From assembly GCF_008807415.1 (NCBI RefSeq), contig NZ_CP043626.1:5494501-5558500 (forward strand): a stretch of 64,000 nucleotides of DNA. The letters are read 5' to 3'. The position numbers were made by a program, and so were the translations under genes. Origin of the DNA: Pseudomonas denitrificans (nom. rej.) (GTDB lineage Bacteria > Pseudomonadota > Gammaproteobacteria > Pseudomonadales > Pseudomonadaceae). Below are positions 26,750 through 36,385 of the stretch, piece after piece. The notes beneath the pieces were generated by a model. It was not told the DNA's origin, did not search any database, and worked only from the letters and a program-made list of their open reading frames with translations. Each line of letters begins with the position of its first letter. Within the stretch, counting starts at the first letter, position 1.

Positions 26750-27682
26750 GTGTCCTTCCGTCCCGTCGCCCTGCTGACCGCCGCCTGCGCGCTGCTGCTC
26801 AGCCTCCCCGTACGTGCCGAGGTCAGCGTGCTGACCAGCATCAAGCCGCTGCAACTGATCGCCGCCGCCATCCAGGACGGCGAGGGCACGCCGGACGTGC
26901 TGCTGCCGCCGGGCGCCTCGCCGCACAGCTACTCGCTGCGCCCGTCGGACATCCGCCGCGTGCGCGACGCACAGCTGTTCTACTGGGTCGGCCAGGACCT
27001 GGAGAACTTCCTGCCCAAGGTGCTGGAAAGCCGCAAGGGCCCGAGCGTGGCCGTGCAGGACCAGGCCGGCATGCACCTGCGCAAGTTCGCCGATTTCAGC
27101 GGGTCCAATCACCCGGACCACGATGATGACGATACGGGGCATGACCACGACCACCGGCCGGGCATGATCGACGCGCACCTCTGGCTGCTACCGGCCAACG
27201 CCCAGGTGATCGCCGCGCGCATGGCCGAGGACCTGGCCATCGCCGACCCGGCCAATGCCAGCCGCTACCAGGCCAATCTGAAGGCCTTCGACGAGCGCAT
27301 GGAAACCCTCGACGCGCGCCTGAAACAGCGCATCGATCCGCTCAAGGGCAAGCCGTTCTTCGTCTTCCACGAGGCCTTCGACTACTTCGAAGAGGCCTAT
27401 GGTCTGCGCCATGCCGGCGTCTTCGCGGTATCCGCCGACGTGCAGCCGGGCGCACGCCACGTGGCCATGATGCGTGCGCAGCTGCAGAAGGCCGGCCCGT
27501 CCTGCATCTTCAGCGAACCGCCGATCCGCCCGCGCCTGGCCGACACCCTGAGCCAGGGCCTGCCGGTGCGCCTGGCCGAGCTGGATGACCTGGGCGTGGG
27601 CGTCAAGGTGGATGCCCAGGGCTACGAAAACCTGCTGGGCAACCTGGCGGACGAGTTCGCGGGGTGTCTGGAGAAGCTCTGA
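26750..27682 (+). CDS. znuA: Zinc ABC transporter substrate-binding protein
   Basis: A ~310-residue cluster A-1 metal-binding protein. It has a signal peptide (SFRPVALLTAACALLLSLPVRA). Zinc ligands are expected in GASPHSYSLRP, MIDAHLWL and FVFHEAFDYF, and the acidic histidine-rich loop HPDHDDDDTGHDHDHRPG (residues ~124-141) is the diagnostic ZnuA feature. No ATG fits: the start is GTG, either 26750 (chosen) or 26738, neither with a strong ribosome site. It delivers periplasmic zinc to ZnuBC and is transcribed divergently from zur under the same Zur box. Confidence 0.9.
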   Translation: MSFRPVALLTAACALLLSLPVRAEVSVLTSIKPLQLIAAAIQDGEGTPDVLLPPGASPHSYSLRPSDIRRVRDAQLFYWVGQDLENFLPKVLESRKGPSVAVQDQAGMHLRKFADFSGSNHPDHDDDDTGHDHDHRPGMIDAHLWLLPANAQVIAARMAEDLAIADPANASRYQANLKAFDERMETLDARLKQRIDPLKGKPFFVFHEAFDYFEEAYGLRHAGVFAVSADVQPGARHVAMMRAQLQKAGPSCIFSEPPIRPRLADTLSQGLPVRLAELDDLGVGVKVDAQGYENLLGNLADEFAGCLEKL

Positions 27683-27711
27683 GTCGGCCCTCTGCCCAAG
27701 CTTCCTCGCTC

Positions 27712-27792
27712 GTAGGGCGGATAACGCCTCGGGCGTTATCCGCCGTTGGGCCTCGGATGGCGGATAAAGCGTTCCGCTTTATGCGCCCTACG
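27712..27792. repeat. GTAGGGCGGATAACG palindromic repeat, copy 2
   Basis: GTAGGGCGGATAACGC at the left and TTTATGCGCCCTACG at the right, with internal GTTATCCGCC / GGCGGATAA. Same family as 18943-19020 and 59939-60010. It starts about 30 bases after the znuA stop and may act as its 3' mRNA end. Confidence 0.85.
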
Positions 27793-27824
27793 TTGCTGAG
27801 TAATTCGCGGCTCCGGGCTTCCCC

Positions 27825-27874
27825 CTGTAAGGGCGGGCCATGCCCGCGATCGCGCGCATGGCGCGCTCCTGCAA
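27825..27874. repeat. REP-type repeat (GGAGCGGGCCATGCCCGCGATCG family), copy 1
   Basis: CTGTAAGGGCGGGCCATGCC...GCGCGCATGGCGCGCTCCTGCAA. Close copies are at 31051-31100 and 41052-41101, with partial ones at 55776-55797 and 60034-60064. The core is two adjacent palindromes, GGGCCATGCCC and GCGCGCATGGCGCGC, as in Pseudomonas REP elements. Confidence 0.85.
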
Positions 27875-28149
27875 TTCATCCCCGGAATCGGCCGAGGCGC
27901 AACGCCATATCCGCGCCCGATCGTCGCACTGCCCCTGCCTGAAATTTCCTGCACTTTCCTGCCCTGATTCCCCGCCAATCGTCGGCTTTTAGCAGCTTTG
28001 ACGGCGTTCGCCGTTCAATTGTCTATGGTGTCTAGTTGGGGTTGCCTGGCACAAGATGTTGATGGTGATCAGGAATCTATGCCTACATATGGGGTCTACT
28101 CGCGCTCCATTTGCGCCTGCCACCCAACCGACAGGAGGTTATTTCCCGG

Positions 28150-30297
28150 ATGGCCAAGACCGATGCGCGCCAACGCGGCGCCAACCCAGGAGTTCTCGCC
28201 CTGCAGCCTGCCTCGCAGGATATCTGGGACAGCAAGTACCGCCTGAAGCACAAGAGCGGTGACCCCATCGACGGCAGCGTCGACGAGACCTGGCAGCGCG
28301 TCGCCCGCGCCCTGGCCGACGTCGAGGCCAACAAGGCGCTGCGCGAGCACTGGTACGAGCGCTTCCTCTGGGCCCTGCGCAACGGCGCCATCCCGGCCGG
28401 GCGGATCATTTCCAACGCCGGCGCCCAAGGGCACAAGCCAGCCACCTCGACCATCAACTGCACCGTCTCCGGGATCATCCGCGACTCCATGGACGACATC
28501 CTGGAGAAGGTCCACGAGGCCGGGCTGACGCTCAAGGCCGGCTGCGGCATCGGCTACGAGTTCAGCACCCTGCGCCCGCGTGGCGCCTACGTCTCCGGCG
28601 CCGGCGCGCACACCAGCGGGCCGCTGTCGTTCATGGATATCTACGACAAGATGTGCTTCACCGTCAGCTCCGCCGGGGGGCGGCGCGGCGCGCAGATGGG
28701 CACCTTCGACGTCAGCCATCCGGACGTGCGCGAGTTCATCCGCGCCAAGCGCGAAGACGGCCGCCTGCGCCAGTTCAACCTCAGCCTGCTGATCACCGAC
28801 GGCTTCATGAACGCCGTGGAGGACGACGAGGACTGGCCGCTGGTGTTCCCGATCCACCAGAAGGAGCGTGACGAAGTCGACCTGAAGAACGCCGAGGAAG
28901 TGGTCTGGCGCGACTGGCCGCTGCACGACGACTACCTGGTGGGCGATGACGGCCGTGTGGCCTGCAAGGTCTATGGCCGGGTCAAGGCGCGGCACCTGTG
29001 GGACATGATCATGGTGTCCACCTACGACTACGCCGAGCCCGGCTTCATCCTCATCGACCGGGTCAACGAGATGAACAACAACTGGTGGTGCGAGGCGATC
29101 CGTGCCACCAACCCCTGCGGCGAGCAGCCGCTGCCGCCCTACGGCTCTTGCCTGCTGGGCTCGGTGAACCTGACCAGCTTCGTGGTCGATGCCTTCGGCG
29201 ACAATGCGCGCTTCGACTGGGAACGCTACCGCGAAGTGGTCCGGGTGTTCACCCGCATGCTCGACAACGTGGTGGAGATCAACGGCCTGCCGCTGGAGCA
29301 GCAGCGCGCGGAAATTCTCGGCAAGCGTCGCCACGGCATGGGCTTCCTCGGCCTGGGCTCGGCGCTGACCCTGCTCAAGCTGCGCTACGGCAGCCCGGAA
29401 GCCTGCGTGTTCACCGAGGAAGTGGCGCGCGAGATGGCCCTGGTCGGCTGGGAAGTGGCCCTGGAGCTGTCCCGCGAGAAAGGTCCGGCGCCGGCCCTGG
29501 TGAAGGAATACGACGTCACCGCCGAGATGCTGCGCAAGCGCCCGGAGATGAAGGCCGATGGCCTCAAGGTCGGCGACAAGGTGGCGGGCCGCGTGCTGCA
29601 CGCCAAGTACTCGCGCTACATGCAGCGCGTTGCCGAGCATGCGCCGCAGCTGATCGAAGAGCTGGCCGAGCACGGTGCGCGCTTCACCCACCACAGTTCC
29701 ATTGCGCCGACAGGCACCATCAGCCTGAGCCTGGCCAACAACGCCTCCAACGGCATCGAGCCGAGCTTCGCCCACCACTATTCGCGCAACCTGATCCGCG
29801 CCGGGCGCAAGACCAAGGAGAAGATATCGGTCTTCAGTTACGAACTGCTGGCCTACCGTGACCAGGTGGATAACCACGTGGTGCCGGGAGCCGAGGAAGA
29901 GAAGCACCGTCTGCCGGACTACTTCATCACCGCCGACGACATCACCCCGCAGCAGCACGTGGACATCCAGGCCGCCGCGCAGAAGTGGATCGACTCGTCG
30001 ATCTCCAAGACCGCCAACGTCCCCACCGACTACCCGTTCGAGGACTTCAAGGACATCTACCTCTATGCCTGGCGCCAGGGCCTGAAGGGCTGCACCACCT
30101 TCCGCTTCAACCCGGCGGCCTTCCAGGGTGTGCTGGTGAAGGAGTCGGACCTGGAGAAGACCCTGTATCGCTTCGAGCTGGAAGATGGCAGCGTGGTGGA
30201 ACTCAAGGGCAACGAGGAAGTGGAATACGACGGCGAGATACACACCGCCGCCAACCTCTTCGATGCCCTGAAAGAAGGCTATTACGGCAAGTACTGA
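28150..30297 (+). CDS. nrdJa: Class II (B12-dependent) ribonucleotide reductase, large part
   Basis: A 715-residue adenosylcobalamin-dependent ribonucleotide reductase that makes dNTP precursors with or without oxygen. Landmarks are the active-site cysteine in TINCTVSGI, the loop TNPCGEQPLPPYGSC (catalytic Cys and Glu) and HHSSIAPTGTISL. The C-terminal redox-cysteine tail is missing from this chain and is encoded by the next gene, the split architecture known in P. aeruginosa. ATG 28150 follows a CAGGAGG ribosome site. nrdJb follows after 17 bases, so the two are co-transcribed. Confidence 0.95.
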   Translation: MAKTDARQRGANPGVLALQPASQDIWDSKYRLKHKSGDPIDGSVDETWQRVARALADVEANKALREHWYERFLWALRNGAIPAGRIISNAGAQGHKPATSTINCTVSGIIRDSMDDILEKVHEAGLTLKAGCGIGYEFSTLRPRGAYVSGAGAHTSGPLSFMDIYDKMCFTVSSAGGRRGAQMGTFDVSHPDVREFIRAKREDGRLRQFNLSLLITDGFMNAVEDDEDWPLVFPIHQKERDEVDLKNAEEVVWRDWPLHDDYLVGDDGRVACKVYGRVKARHLWDMIMVSTYDYAEPGFILIDRVNEMNNNWWCEAIRATNPCGEQPLPPYGSCLLGSVNLTSFVVDAFGDNARFDWERYREVVRVFTRMLDNVVEINGLPLEQQRAEILGKRRHGMGFLGLGSALTLLKLRYGSPEACVFTEEVAREMALVGWEVALELSREKGPAPALVKEYDVTAEMLRKRPEMKADGLKVGDKVAGRVLHAKYSRYMQRVAEHAPQLIEELAEHGARFTHHSSIAPTGTISLSLANNASNGIEPSFAHHYSRNLIRAGRKTKEKISVFSYELLAYRDQVDNHVVPGAEEEKHRLPDYFITADDITPQQHVDIQAAAQKWIDSSISKTANVPTDYPFEDFKDIYLYAWRQGLKGCTTFRFNPAAFQGVLVKESDLEKTLYRFELEDGSVVELKGNEEVEYDGEIHTAANLFDALKEGYYGKY

Positions 30298-30314
30298 TAC
30301 CCCTGGAGAATGCT

Positions 30315-31001
30315 ATGAGCGTCAAGATCAACCAGAAGATCAAAGGCTTCCAGGTGGTGGACGTGGCCGAGGAAAAGGCTCGCGTGGAAGCCGCCGCGGC
30401 GGCCGCCGTGGTGAAGATGGATGAAACCCTGCAGCGACCGGAGCTGCTGGTCGGTGCGACCTACAAGATCAAGTCGCCGCTGTTCGAGCATGCGCTGTAC
30501 GTGACCATCAACGACGTGGTGCTCAACCCGGACACCCCGTACGAGCAGCGCCGGCCCTTCGAGATCTTCATCAACTCGAAGAACATGGACCACTTCCAGT
30601 GGATCGTCGCGCTCACCCGGATCATGTCCGCGGTATTCCGCAAGGGCGGTGACTGCACCTTCCTGGTGGAAGAAATGAAGGCGGTGTTCGACCCGCGCGG
30701 CGGCTACCTGAAGCGTGGCGGCATCTATATGCCGTCGATCGTCGCCGAGATCGGCGCCGTGGTAGAGCGCCACCTGGTCGCCATCGGCCTGATGGAAGGC
30801 CCGCAGCTGGACGAAGAGCAGCGCCTGTACCTCGCCGAGAAGCGCGCCGCCTACGAAGCCGCCCAGGGCACCAACAAGGCCGAACCCGGCGAAGGCTTCC
30901 CCGCCGGCGCGCAGCTGTGCGGCAAGTGCAACACCATGGCGGTGGTGCAGATGGATGGCTGTGCTACCTGCCTGAACTGTGGGCATTCCAAGTGCGGGTG
31001 A
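30315..31001 (+). CDS. nrdJb: Class II ribonucleotide reductase, C-terminal part
   Basis: A 228-residue partner of NrdJa. The body corresponds to the C-terminal region of single-chain NrdJ. The end carries the redox-active cysteines that regenerate the active site (LCGKCNTMAVVQ then CATCLNCGHSKCG). In P. aeruginosa both halves are needed for activity. A hydrophilic N-terminus (KINQKIKGFQVVDVAEEKAR) may mediate docking. Ribosome site GGAG lies upstream. It ends shortly before a REP repeat. Confidence 0.93.
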   Translation: MSVKINQKIKGFQVVDVAEEKARVEAAAAAAVVKMDETLQRPELLVGATYKIKSPLFEHALYVTINDVVLNPDTPYEQRRPFEIFINSKNMDHFQWIVALTRIMSAVFRKGGDCTFLVEEMKAVFDPRGGYLKRGGIYMPSIVAEIGAVVERHLVAIGLMEGPQLDEEQRLYLAEKRAAYEAAQGTNKAEPGEGFPAGAQLCGKCNTMAVVQMDGCATCLNCGHSKCG

Positions 31002-31050
31002 GCCAGAGCTAAGCAATCTCGAAAGACCGGCCATGGACGACCGGGGCTCC

Positions 31051-31100
31051 CTGTAGGAGCGGGCCATGCCCGCGATCGCGCGCATGGCGCGCCCCTACAA
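31051..31100. repeat. REP-type repeat, copy 2
   Basis: CTGTAGGAGCGGGCCATGCC...GGCGCGCCCCTACAAG, nearly identical to the copies at 27825 and 41052. It lies between the convergent nrdJb and thrB genes and could serve as a shared 3' end. Confidence 0.88.
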
Positions 31101-31168
31101 GGGGCTCATCAGTTTCCGGTAGGCGCAGTGCTCAAAGGAGTGGGCCGGGTCCGCGAACCGTCGCTGAA

Positions 31169-32118
31169 CTAAAGGGCAAACGGCAAACGAATCCCCACCG
31201 TCTGCCGCTGCGCCAGCCGTCGCTCGAACTCGCTCGGGTCGTGGATCAGCACGTCCTGCCCGGCGAATGCCTCGGCGGCTATCAGTCGCGACAGCCAGAA
31301 GCGCACGCAAGCCACCCGCAGCATCTCCGGCCACAGCTCGGCTTCGAGCGCGGTGAACGGCCGCTTGGCCGCATAGGCCGCCAGCAGGGCGCGGGCGCGC
31401 GGGCCGTCGAGGGCGCCGTCGTCCGTCGAGCACCAGTCGTTCACGGTGATCGCCAGGTCGTAAAGCATCCAGCCGGAGCTGGCGTTGTAGAAGTCGATCA
31501 CCCCGCCAGGTGCGGGCCGTCGAACAGTACGTTGTCGCGGAACAGGTCGGCGTGCAGGTTGGCGCGCGGCAGCGCCGGCTGTTCGGCGAGCAGGCGGGCG
31601 ATCTCCTCCAGGGCATCGCCCAGCAGGGTCGCGGCGTTGCCGGACAGGTGCGACTGCATCGTCTCGCCTTCGTGCAGCATCCAGCTCAAGCCACGGTCGC
31701 TGGGGCGCTCGATGATCCGCTCGCGGGTCGCCAGGTGCAGGCGTGCCAGCAGGTCGCCGACTTCCTGGCAGTGATGGTTGTTCGGCGAGCGTTCGTGACG
31801 GCCGGCCAGGCGCGGCTGCAGCAGCGCCGGCTTGCCTTCGAGCTGGCGCAGCGCCTCGCCGTCCTTCGTGCGCAGCGCGTAGGGCACTGGCAGGTCAGCC
31901 TCGTGCAGCACGTCGAGCAGTTCGATGAAGAACGGCATCTCCTGCACCGGACCGCGCTCCACCAGGGTCAGGACGAACTCGCCCCGTTCCAGGCTGACGA
32001 AGAAGTTGCTGTTCTCCGAGCCTTCCGCGATGCCGCGGAAGTCCCGCAGCCGGCCGAGGCCGTAGGGGGCGAGGAAGTCTTCCAGGACCGAACGTTCCAG
32101 AGGCGTGAATACCGACAT
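31169..32118 (-). pseudogene. thrB: Homoserine kinase, split by a one-base frameshift
   Basis: Homoserine kinase of the aminoglycoside-phosphotransferase-like type, which phosphorylates homoserine in threonine synthesis. The N-terminal ~205 residues (from ATG 32118, GAGGA upstream; FTPLERSVLEDFL...[16 protein letters not shown], the catalytic loop) are in one frame, which hits TGA just after HLAG. The rest ([23 protein letters not shown] to LPFAL) continues in another frame. Adding one base to the CCCC run at 31501-31504 restores a 316-residue protein of normal length. Nothing else is damaged. Threonine synthesis is normally essential for prototrophy, so an assembly error is more likely than true loss. 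A real recent mutation cannot be excluded. Confidence 0.85.
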
Positions 32119-32152
32119 GCTCAATCCTCTGGAGCGTCGTGGAGGGGAGGGT

Positions 32153-32440
32153 TTACCAGCTGAAGATCTGCCACTGCGGAATCAGCTTGTCGGGCTGGTC
32201 CGAGCGGATGAAGTTGCCGTCGCTGCCGTCCTGGCGCACCAGGAAGTACGGCTTGCCGTGCTTGGGCACGACCTTGATGGCGTAGAGGAATCCGTTCACG
32301 CGGTATTCCTGGATGGTCTTGTCGCCCTCCTGGCGGATGGTCACATCCGGTTCCGGCGTCGGGGCATCGTCCGCCGCCAACACGGTGGTCGCGCCAAGAC
32401 CCAGCAGAGCGGCGAGCAACAGGCGGTTCAACGTACGCAT
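32153..32440 (-). CDS. DUF2782 periplasmic protein
   Basis: A 95-residue exported protein with a signal peptide (MRTLNRLLLAALLGLGATTVLA). The mature domain (VTIRQEGDKTIQEYRVNGFL, PYFLVRQDG, IPQWQIFSW) matches the DUF2782 family conserved between polA and thrB in pseudomonads. The function is unknown. It is divergent from polA with 74 bases between starts, and thrB follows 34 bases later, so the two may be cotranscribed. Confidence 0.85.
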   Translation of the reverse strand: MRTLNRLLLAALLGLGATTVLAADDAPTPEPDVTIRQEGDKTIQEYRVNGFLYAIKVVPKHGKPYFLVRQDGSDGNFIRSDQPDKLIPQWQIFSW

Positions 32441-32514
32441 GATAACCTTGTCCCTTTGTCGAATTGGCTACGGACATTTTAGCCCGAGCCCTTCTGAAAA
32501 GGTTGATTCCCCTC

Positions 32515-35265
32515 ATGAGCCAAGCACCCCTCGTCCTCGTGGACGGCTCGTCCTACCTGTATCGCGCTTTCCATGCCCTGCCGCCGCTGATGACCTCCAG
32601 CGGCATGCCCACGGGAGCGGTGAAGGGCGTGCTGAACATGCTCAAGAGCCTGCGCAAGCAGTACCCGGACAGCCCCTTCGCGGTGGTCTTCGATGCCAAG
32701 GGCGGGACCTTCCGCGATGAGATGTTCGCCGAGTACAAGGCCAATCGCCCCTCGATGCCGGACGACCTGCGCGTGCAGGTGGAGCCGCTGCACGCCACCG
32801 TGCGCGCCCTCGGCCTGCCCCTGCTCTGCGTGGAAGGGGTGGAAGCGGACGACGTGATCGGCACCCTGGCCCGGCAGAGCGCGGCTGGCGGTCGGGCGGT
32901 GGTGATCTCCACCGGCGACAAGGACATGGCGCAGCTGGTCGACGGGCACATTACGCTGGTCAACACGATGACCGGTAGCGTGCTCGATGTGGATGGCGTT
33001 AAGGAGAAATTCGGTGTCGGTCCTGAGCTGATCATCGATTACCTGGCACTGATGGGCGACAAGGTCGACAACATTCCCGGCGTGCCCGGTGTCGGCGAGA
33101 AGACCGCCCTCGGCCTGCTCACCGGCGTCGGTGGCGGCCTGGATGTGCTCTACGCCAGCCTGAACAAGGTGCCCGAACTGCCGATCCGCGGCGCCAAGGG
33201 CCTGCCGGCCAAGCTCGAAGAGCACAAGGACATGGCTTACCTGTCCTACCAGCTCGCCACCATCAAGTGCGATGTTGAACTGAACGTCGAGATCGAAGCC
33301 CTGCACCCCGGCGAGCCGGACCGCGAGGCCCTGACCGAGCTGTATCGCACCCTGGAATTCAAGACCGGGTTGGATGATCTGCAACGCCAGGCGGCCAAGG
33401 CCGGCAGCCCGCAGCTGGCGCTGGAAGAGGCCCCGGCTGCCGCGGCCGAGAAGCTCTACGAGATCGTTCTGGAGCAACCCCAGTTCGACGCCTGGCTGAA
33501 GAAGCTGGAAGCCGCCGAGCTGATCGCCTTCGACACCGAGACCACCAGCCTCGACCCGCAGCAGGCGCAGGTGGTGGGTGTTTCCTTCGCAGTCAAAGAA
33601 GGCGAAGCCGCCTATGTGCCGCTGGCCCACAGCTACATGGGCGTGCCGGCGCAGCTGGACCGCGACGCCGTGCTCAAGGCCCTCAAGCCGCTGCTGGAAG
33701 ACCCGAAGAAGCGCAAGGTTGGCCAGCACGCCAAGTACGACATGAACGTCCTGGCCAACGCCTCGACGCCCATCGCCGTGCAGGGTATCGCCTACGACAC
33801 CATGCTCGAATCCTACGTGCTGGACTCCACCGCGACCCGCCACGACATGGACAGCCTGGCGCTCAAGTACCTCGGCCATAGCACCATTCGCTTCGAGGAC
33901 ATCGCCGGCAAGGGCGCCAAGCAGCTGACCTTCGACCAGATCGCCCTGGAGCAGGCCGGCCCCTATGCGGCCGAAGACGCCGACGTGACCCTGCGCCTGC
34001 ACCAGACCCTGTGGCAGAAGCTGGAGGCCATCCCGTCCCTGGCCAAGGTGCTCACCGAGATCGAGATGCCGCTGGTGCCGGTACTGGCGCGCATCGAGCG
34101 CAACGGCGCGCTGGTCGATGCCAACCTGCTGGGCAAGCAGAGCGTCGAACTGGGCGAGAAGATGGTCGAGTTGCAGCGCCAGGCCTTTGAGCTGGCGGGT
34201 GAAGAGTTCAACCTCGGCTCGCCCAAGCAGCTGGGCGCCATCCTTTATGAAAAGCTCGGCCTGCCGGTGCTGTCCAAGACCGCCACCGGCCAGCCGTCCA
34301 CCGCCGAGGCCGTCCTGGCCGAGCTGGCCGAGCAGGATTACGAGCTGCCCAAGGTGATCATGCAGTACCGCTCCCTGAGCAAGCTCAAGAGCACCTACAC
34401 CGACAAGCTGCCGGAGCAGATCAACCCGCGCACCGGGCGCATCCACACCAGCTACCACCAGGCGGTGGCGGCGACCGGCCGGCTGTCCTCCAGCGACCCG
34501 AACCTGCAGAACATCCCGATCCGTACCGCCGAAGGCCGGCGCATCCGCCAGGCCTTCGTCGCGCCCAAGGGCTACCAGCTGCTGGCGGCGGACTACTCGC
34601 AGATCGAACTGCGCATCATGGCCCACCTGGCCAAGGACGAAGGCCTGCTGGACGCCTTCCGCCATGACCGCGACGTGCACCGCGCCACTGCCGCCGAAGT
34701 CTTCGGCGTGCCGCTGGAAGAGGTCACCTCCGACCAGCGCCGCAGCGCCAAGGCGATCAACTTCGGCCTGATCTACGGCATGAGCGCCTTCGGCCTGGCC
34801 AAGCAGATCGGCGTCGAGCGCAAGGAGGCCCAGGCCTACATCGACCGCTATTTCGCCCGCTACCCGGGCGTGCTGGCCTACATGGAACGCACCCGCGCCC
34901 AGGCCGCCGAGCAGGGCTTCGTCGAAACCCTGTTTGGTCGTCGCCTGTACCTACCGGAAATCGCCTCGAAGAACGGCGCCATGCGCAAGGCCGCCGAGCG
35001 CACCGCGATCAACGCACCGATGCAGGGAACGGCCGCGGACATCATGAAGCGCGCCATGGTGGCTGTGGATAACTGGCTGCAGGAAAGCGGCATCGATGCC
35101 CGCGTCATCCTCCAGGTACACGACGAACTGGTCCTGGAAGTGCGCGAGGACCTGGTGGACCAGGTCCGCGATGGCATTCGGCCACTGATGAGCGGTGCGG
35201 CGGAACTGGACGTACCGCTGGTCGTCGAAGCCGGTGTCGGGGCGAACTGGGATGAGGCGCACTGA
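32515..35265 (+). CDS. polA: DNA polymerase I
   Basis: A 916-residue three-domain polymerase for Okazaki-fragment maturation and repair. The 5'-3' exonuclease occupies residues ~1-300 ([32 protein letters not shown]). The 3'-5' proofreading domain (~320-520) keeps its metal-binding [10 protein letters not shown], so proofreading should be active. The polymerase (~540-916) has motif [14 protein letters not shown], motif [15 protein letters not shown] and motif [14 protein letters not shown] 32515 was chosen because it starts directly at the conserved N-terminus; the 17-codon upstream extension is not family-like. ErsA and engB follow, as in other pseudomonads. Confidence 0.97.
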   Translation: MSQAPLVLVDGSSYLYRAFHALPPLMTSSGMPTGAVKGVLNMLKSLRKQYPDSPFAVVFDAKGGTFRDEMFAEYKANRPSMPDDLRVQVEPLHATVRALGLPLLCVEGVEADDVIGTLARQSAAGGRAVVISTGDKDMAQLVDGHITLVNTMTGSVLDVDGVKEKFGVGPELIIDYLALMGDKVDNIPGVPGVGEKTALGLLTGVGGGLDVLYASLNKVPELPIRGAKGLPAKLEEHKDMAYLSYQLATIKCDVELNVEIEALHPGEPDREALTELYRTLEFKTGLDDLQRQAAKAGSPQLALEEAPAAAAEKLYEIVLEQPQFDAWLKKLEAAELIAFDTETTSLDPQQAQVVGVSFAVKEGEAAYVPLAHSYMGVPAQLDRDAVLKALKPLLEDPKKRKVGQHAKYDMNVLANASTPIAVQGIAYDTMLESYVLDSTATRHDMDSLALKYLGHSTIRFEDIAGKGAKQLTFDQIALEQAGPYAAEDADVTLRLHQTLWQKLEAIPSLAKVLTEIEMPLVPVLARIERNGALVDANLLGKQSVELGEKMVELQRQAFELAGEEFNLGSPKQLGAILYEKLGLPVLSKTATGQPSTAEAVLAELAEQDYELPKVIMQYRSLSKLKSTYTDKLPEQINPRTGRIHTSYHQAVAATGRLSSSDPNLQNIPIRTAEGRRIRQAFVAPKGYQLLAADYSQIELRIMAHLAKDEGLLDAFRHDRDVHRATAAEVFGVPLEEVTSDQRRSAKAINFGLIYGMSAFGLAKQIGVERKEAQAYIDRYFARYPGVLAYMERTRAQAAEQGFVETLFGRRLYLPEIASKNGAMRKAAERTAINAPMQGTAADIMKRAMVAVDNWLQESGIDARVILQVHDELVLEVREDLVDQVRDGIRPLMSGAAELDVPLVVEAGVGANWDEAH

Positions 35266-35284
35266 CGACTGGACGAACGGTCAC

Positions 35285-35343
35285 AAGGCCCGCCAGCCGG
35301 GCCTTCTGGCACGATTGTTCAGGCCCTTCGGGGGCGGCCTGAA
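35285..35343 (+). terminator. Hairpins downstream of polA
   Basis: Two stems follow the polA stop: AAGGCCCG/CGGGCCTT (35285-35292 with 35298-35305) and TTCAGGCC/GGCCTGAA (35318-35325 with 35336-35343). The second is followed by AAAATCTTTTG. Either could end polA transcription before the ErsA promoter. Confidence 0.6.
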
Positions 35344-35363
35344 AAAATCTTTTGTGACCCGCT

Positions 35364-35391
35364 GAACTTTCCCGCGTGGAGCCGAGTCAGA
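35364..35391 (+). promoter_or_regulatory. AlgU (sigma-22) type promoter of ErsA
   Basis: GAACTT (35364-35369), a 17-base spacer and TCAGA (35387-35391) match the sigma-22/sigma-E consensus GAACTT-N16/17-TCTGA with one mismatch. It is placed correctly to start ErsA near 35398. ErsA is known to depend on sigma-22 in P. aeruginosa. Confidence 0.8.
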
Positions 35392-35397
35392 ACTCGT

Positions 35398-35527
35398 GAA
35401 TGGCTGGTGAAGCCCTTCGATGCTCCTTTGCAGTGTTTAGTGTTGGCAGATTACTGGACCCCGCCCTAGCGGTCCGGACTTAAACCCCGAACTTCCCCCT
35501 CCCCATACGAAGCTCGGGGTTTTTTTT
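35398..35527 (+). ncRNA. ersA: Small RNA ErsA
   Basis: Identified by position and architecture: between polA and engB, an envelope-stress (sigma-22) promoter, about 130 nucleotides (P. aeruginosa ErsA is 132), and a strong terminal hairpin CCCCGAACTTC/GAAGCTCGGGG (35485-35495 with 35509-35519, one mismatch) followed by eight T. A second internal GC-rich segment (GGACCCCGCCCTAGCGGTCC) can pair with itself. In P. aeruginosa this Hfq-associated sRNA represses algC and oprD and influences exopolysaccharide and biofilm. The locus is where Spot 42 lies in enterobacteria. The exact 5' end is inferred from the promoter. Confidence 0.82.
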
Positions 35528-35542
35528 GCCTGCGATTTGGCC

Positions 35543-36205
35543 TCAGGCCTCCTCGCCGGCCTCCTCTTCTTCCTCGTCCAGCAGCCCCAGCCAACCGGCC
35601 AGGACCAGCTGCGCCTCCTCCACGCCCTGGCGCTTGGGTGCCGAGAACAGCTGCAGGGTGGCGACATCGCCCCAGCCGTCGAGGATTTCCTTGCGGGTCT
35701 TGAGCAGCGCGTTCTTCGCCGCGCCGTAGGCCAGCTTGTCGGCCTTGGTCAGCAGCACGTGGATCGGCAGCTGGCTGGCCTGCGCCCAGTCGAGCATCAG
35801 GCGGTCGAAATCGGTCAGCGGGTGGCGGATATCCATCATCAGCACCACGCCGGCTAGCGCATTGCGGCTGGAGAGATAAGCTTCCAGGTGCTGCTGCCAG
35901 TGCAGCTTCAGCGGGATCGGCACCTTGGCGTAGCCGTAGCCGGGCAGGTCGACCAGGCGGCGTTCGTCATCCAGGCGGAAGAAGTTCAGCAACTGGGTGC
36001 GGCCGGGGGTCTTGGAGGTCCGCGCCAGGTTCGCGTGGGTCAGTGCGTTCAGCGCGCTGGACTTGCCCGCGTTGGAGCGGCCGGCGAAGGCGACTTCCAG
36101 GCCGGAGTCTTCCGGGCACTGGTTCACCTTGGCGGCGGAAATGAGGAAAGTGGCCTGTTGGCAGAGGCCGAGAATCGGGTTTTTCGTAGCGTTATTCGAG
36201 GACAT
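35543..36205 (-). CDS. engB: Ribosome biogenesis GTPase EngB (YsxC/YihA)
   Basis: A 220-residue TRAFAC GTPase for large ribosomal subunit assembly. G1 is [13 protein letters not shown]3 is [10 protein letters not shown]4 is LLTKADK and G5 lies near LFSAPKRQG. The C-terminus is a very acidic tail ([13 protein letters not shown]). ATG 36205 gives the normal length; the frame continues upstream without family similarity. It converges on ErsA and is divergent from the cytochrome gene. Confidence 0.95.
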   Translation of the reverse strand: MSSNNATKNPILGLCQQATFLISAAKVNQCPEDSGLEVAFAGRSNAGKSSALNALTHANLARTSKTPGRTQLLNFFRLDDERRLVDLPGYGYAKVPIPLKLHWQQHLEAYLSSRNALAGVVLMMDIRHPLTDFDRLMLDWAQASQLPIHVLLTKADKLAYGAAKNALLKTRKEILDGWGDVATLQLFSAPKRQGVEEAQLVLAGWLGLLDEEEEEAGEEA

Positions 36206-36385
36206 GGGTAACTTCGCGGCGGGTGCGACGCGGTGTCGCGGGGGGCGGTTTCGTTTCCGTTTGGGCATCTGAAGTATATAATGCCGCGGATTTTGTGTGC
36301 GCTTTATCCCCCAGGGTCGAGCCACACGGGAACGTTGGAGTCCGCGCAATCAAGAACGCGGATGTTCCCTGCGATGAGGATAATC

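Larger units (their letters stand above)
27683..28149. other. 467-base gap between znuA and nrdJa
   Basis: No gene. It holds two repeats (27712-27792 and 27825-27874), then ~275 bases with the nrdJa promoter and leader. I looked for a cobalamin riboswitch (B12-box) and for paired NrdR boxes in the leader and saw no convincing match. The nrdJa ribosome site CAGGAGG is at 28130-28136. Confidence 0.5.

Noticed and set aside
27875..28149. Cobalamin riboswitch or NrdR boxes in the nrdJa leader
   Set aside because: No B12-box core (GCCACTG-like) with supporting stems, and no pair of NrdR-like palindromes could be found by eye.
28096..30243. Long minus-strand open frame opposite nrdJa
   Set aside because: Antisense shadow of a conserved gene; composition is typical of reverse-frame translation and it has no family features.
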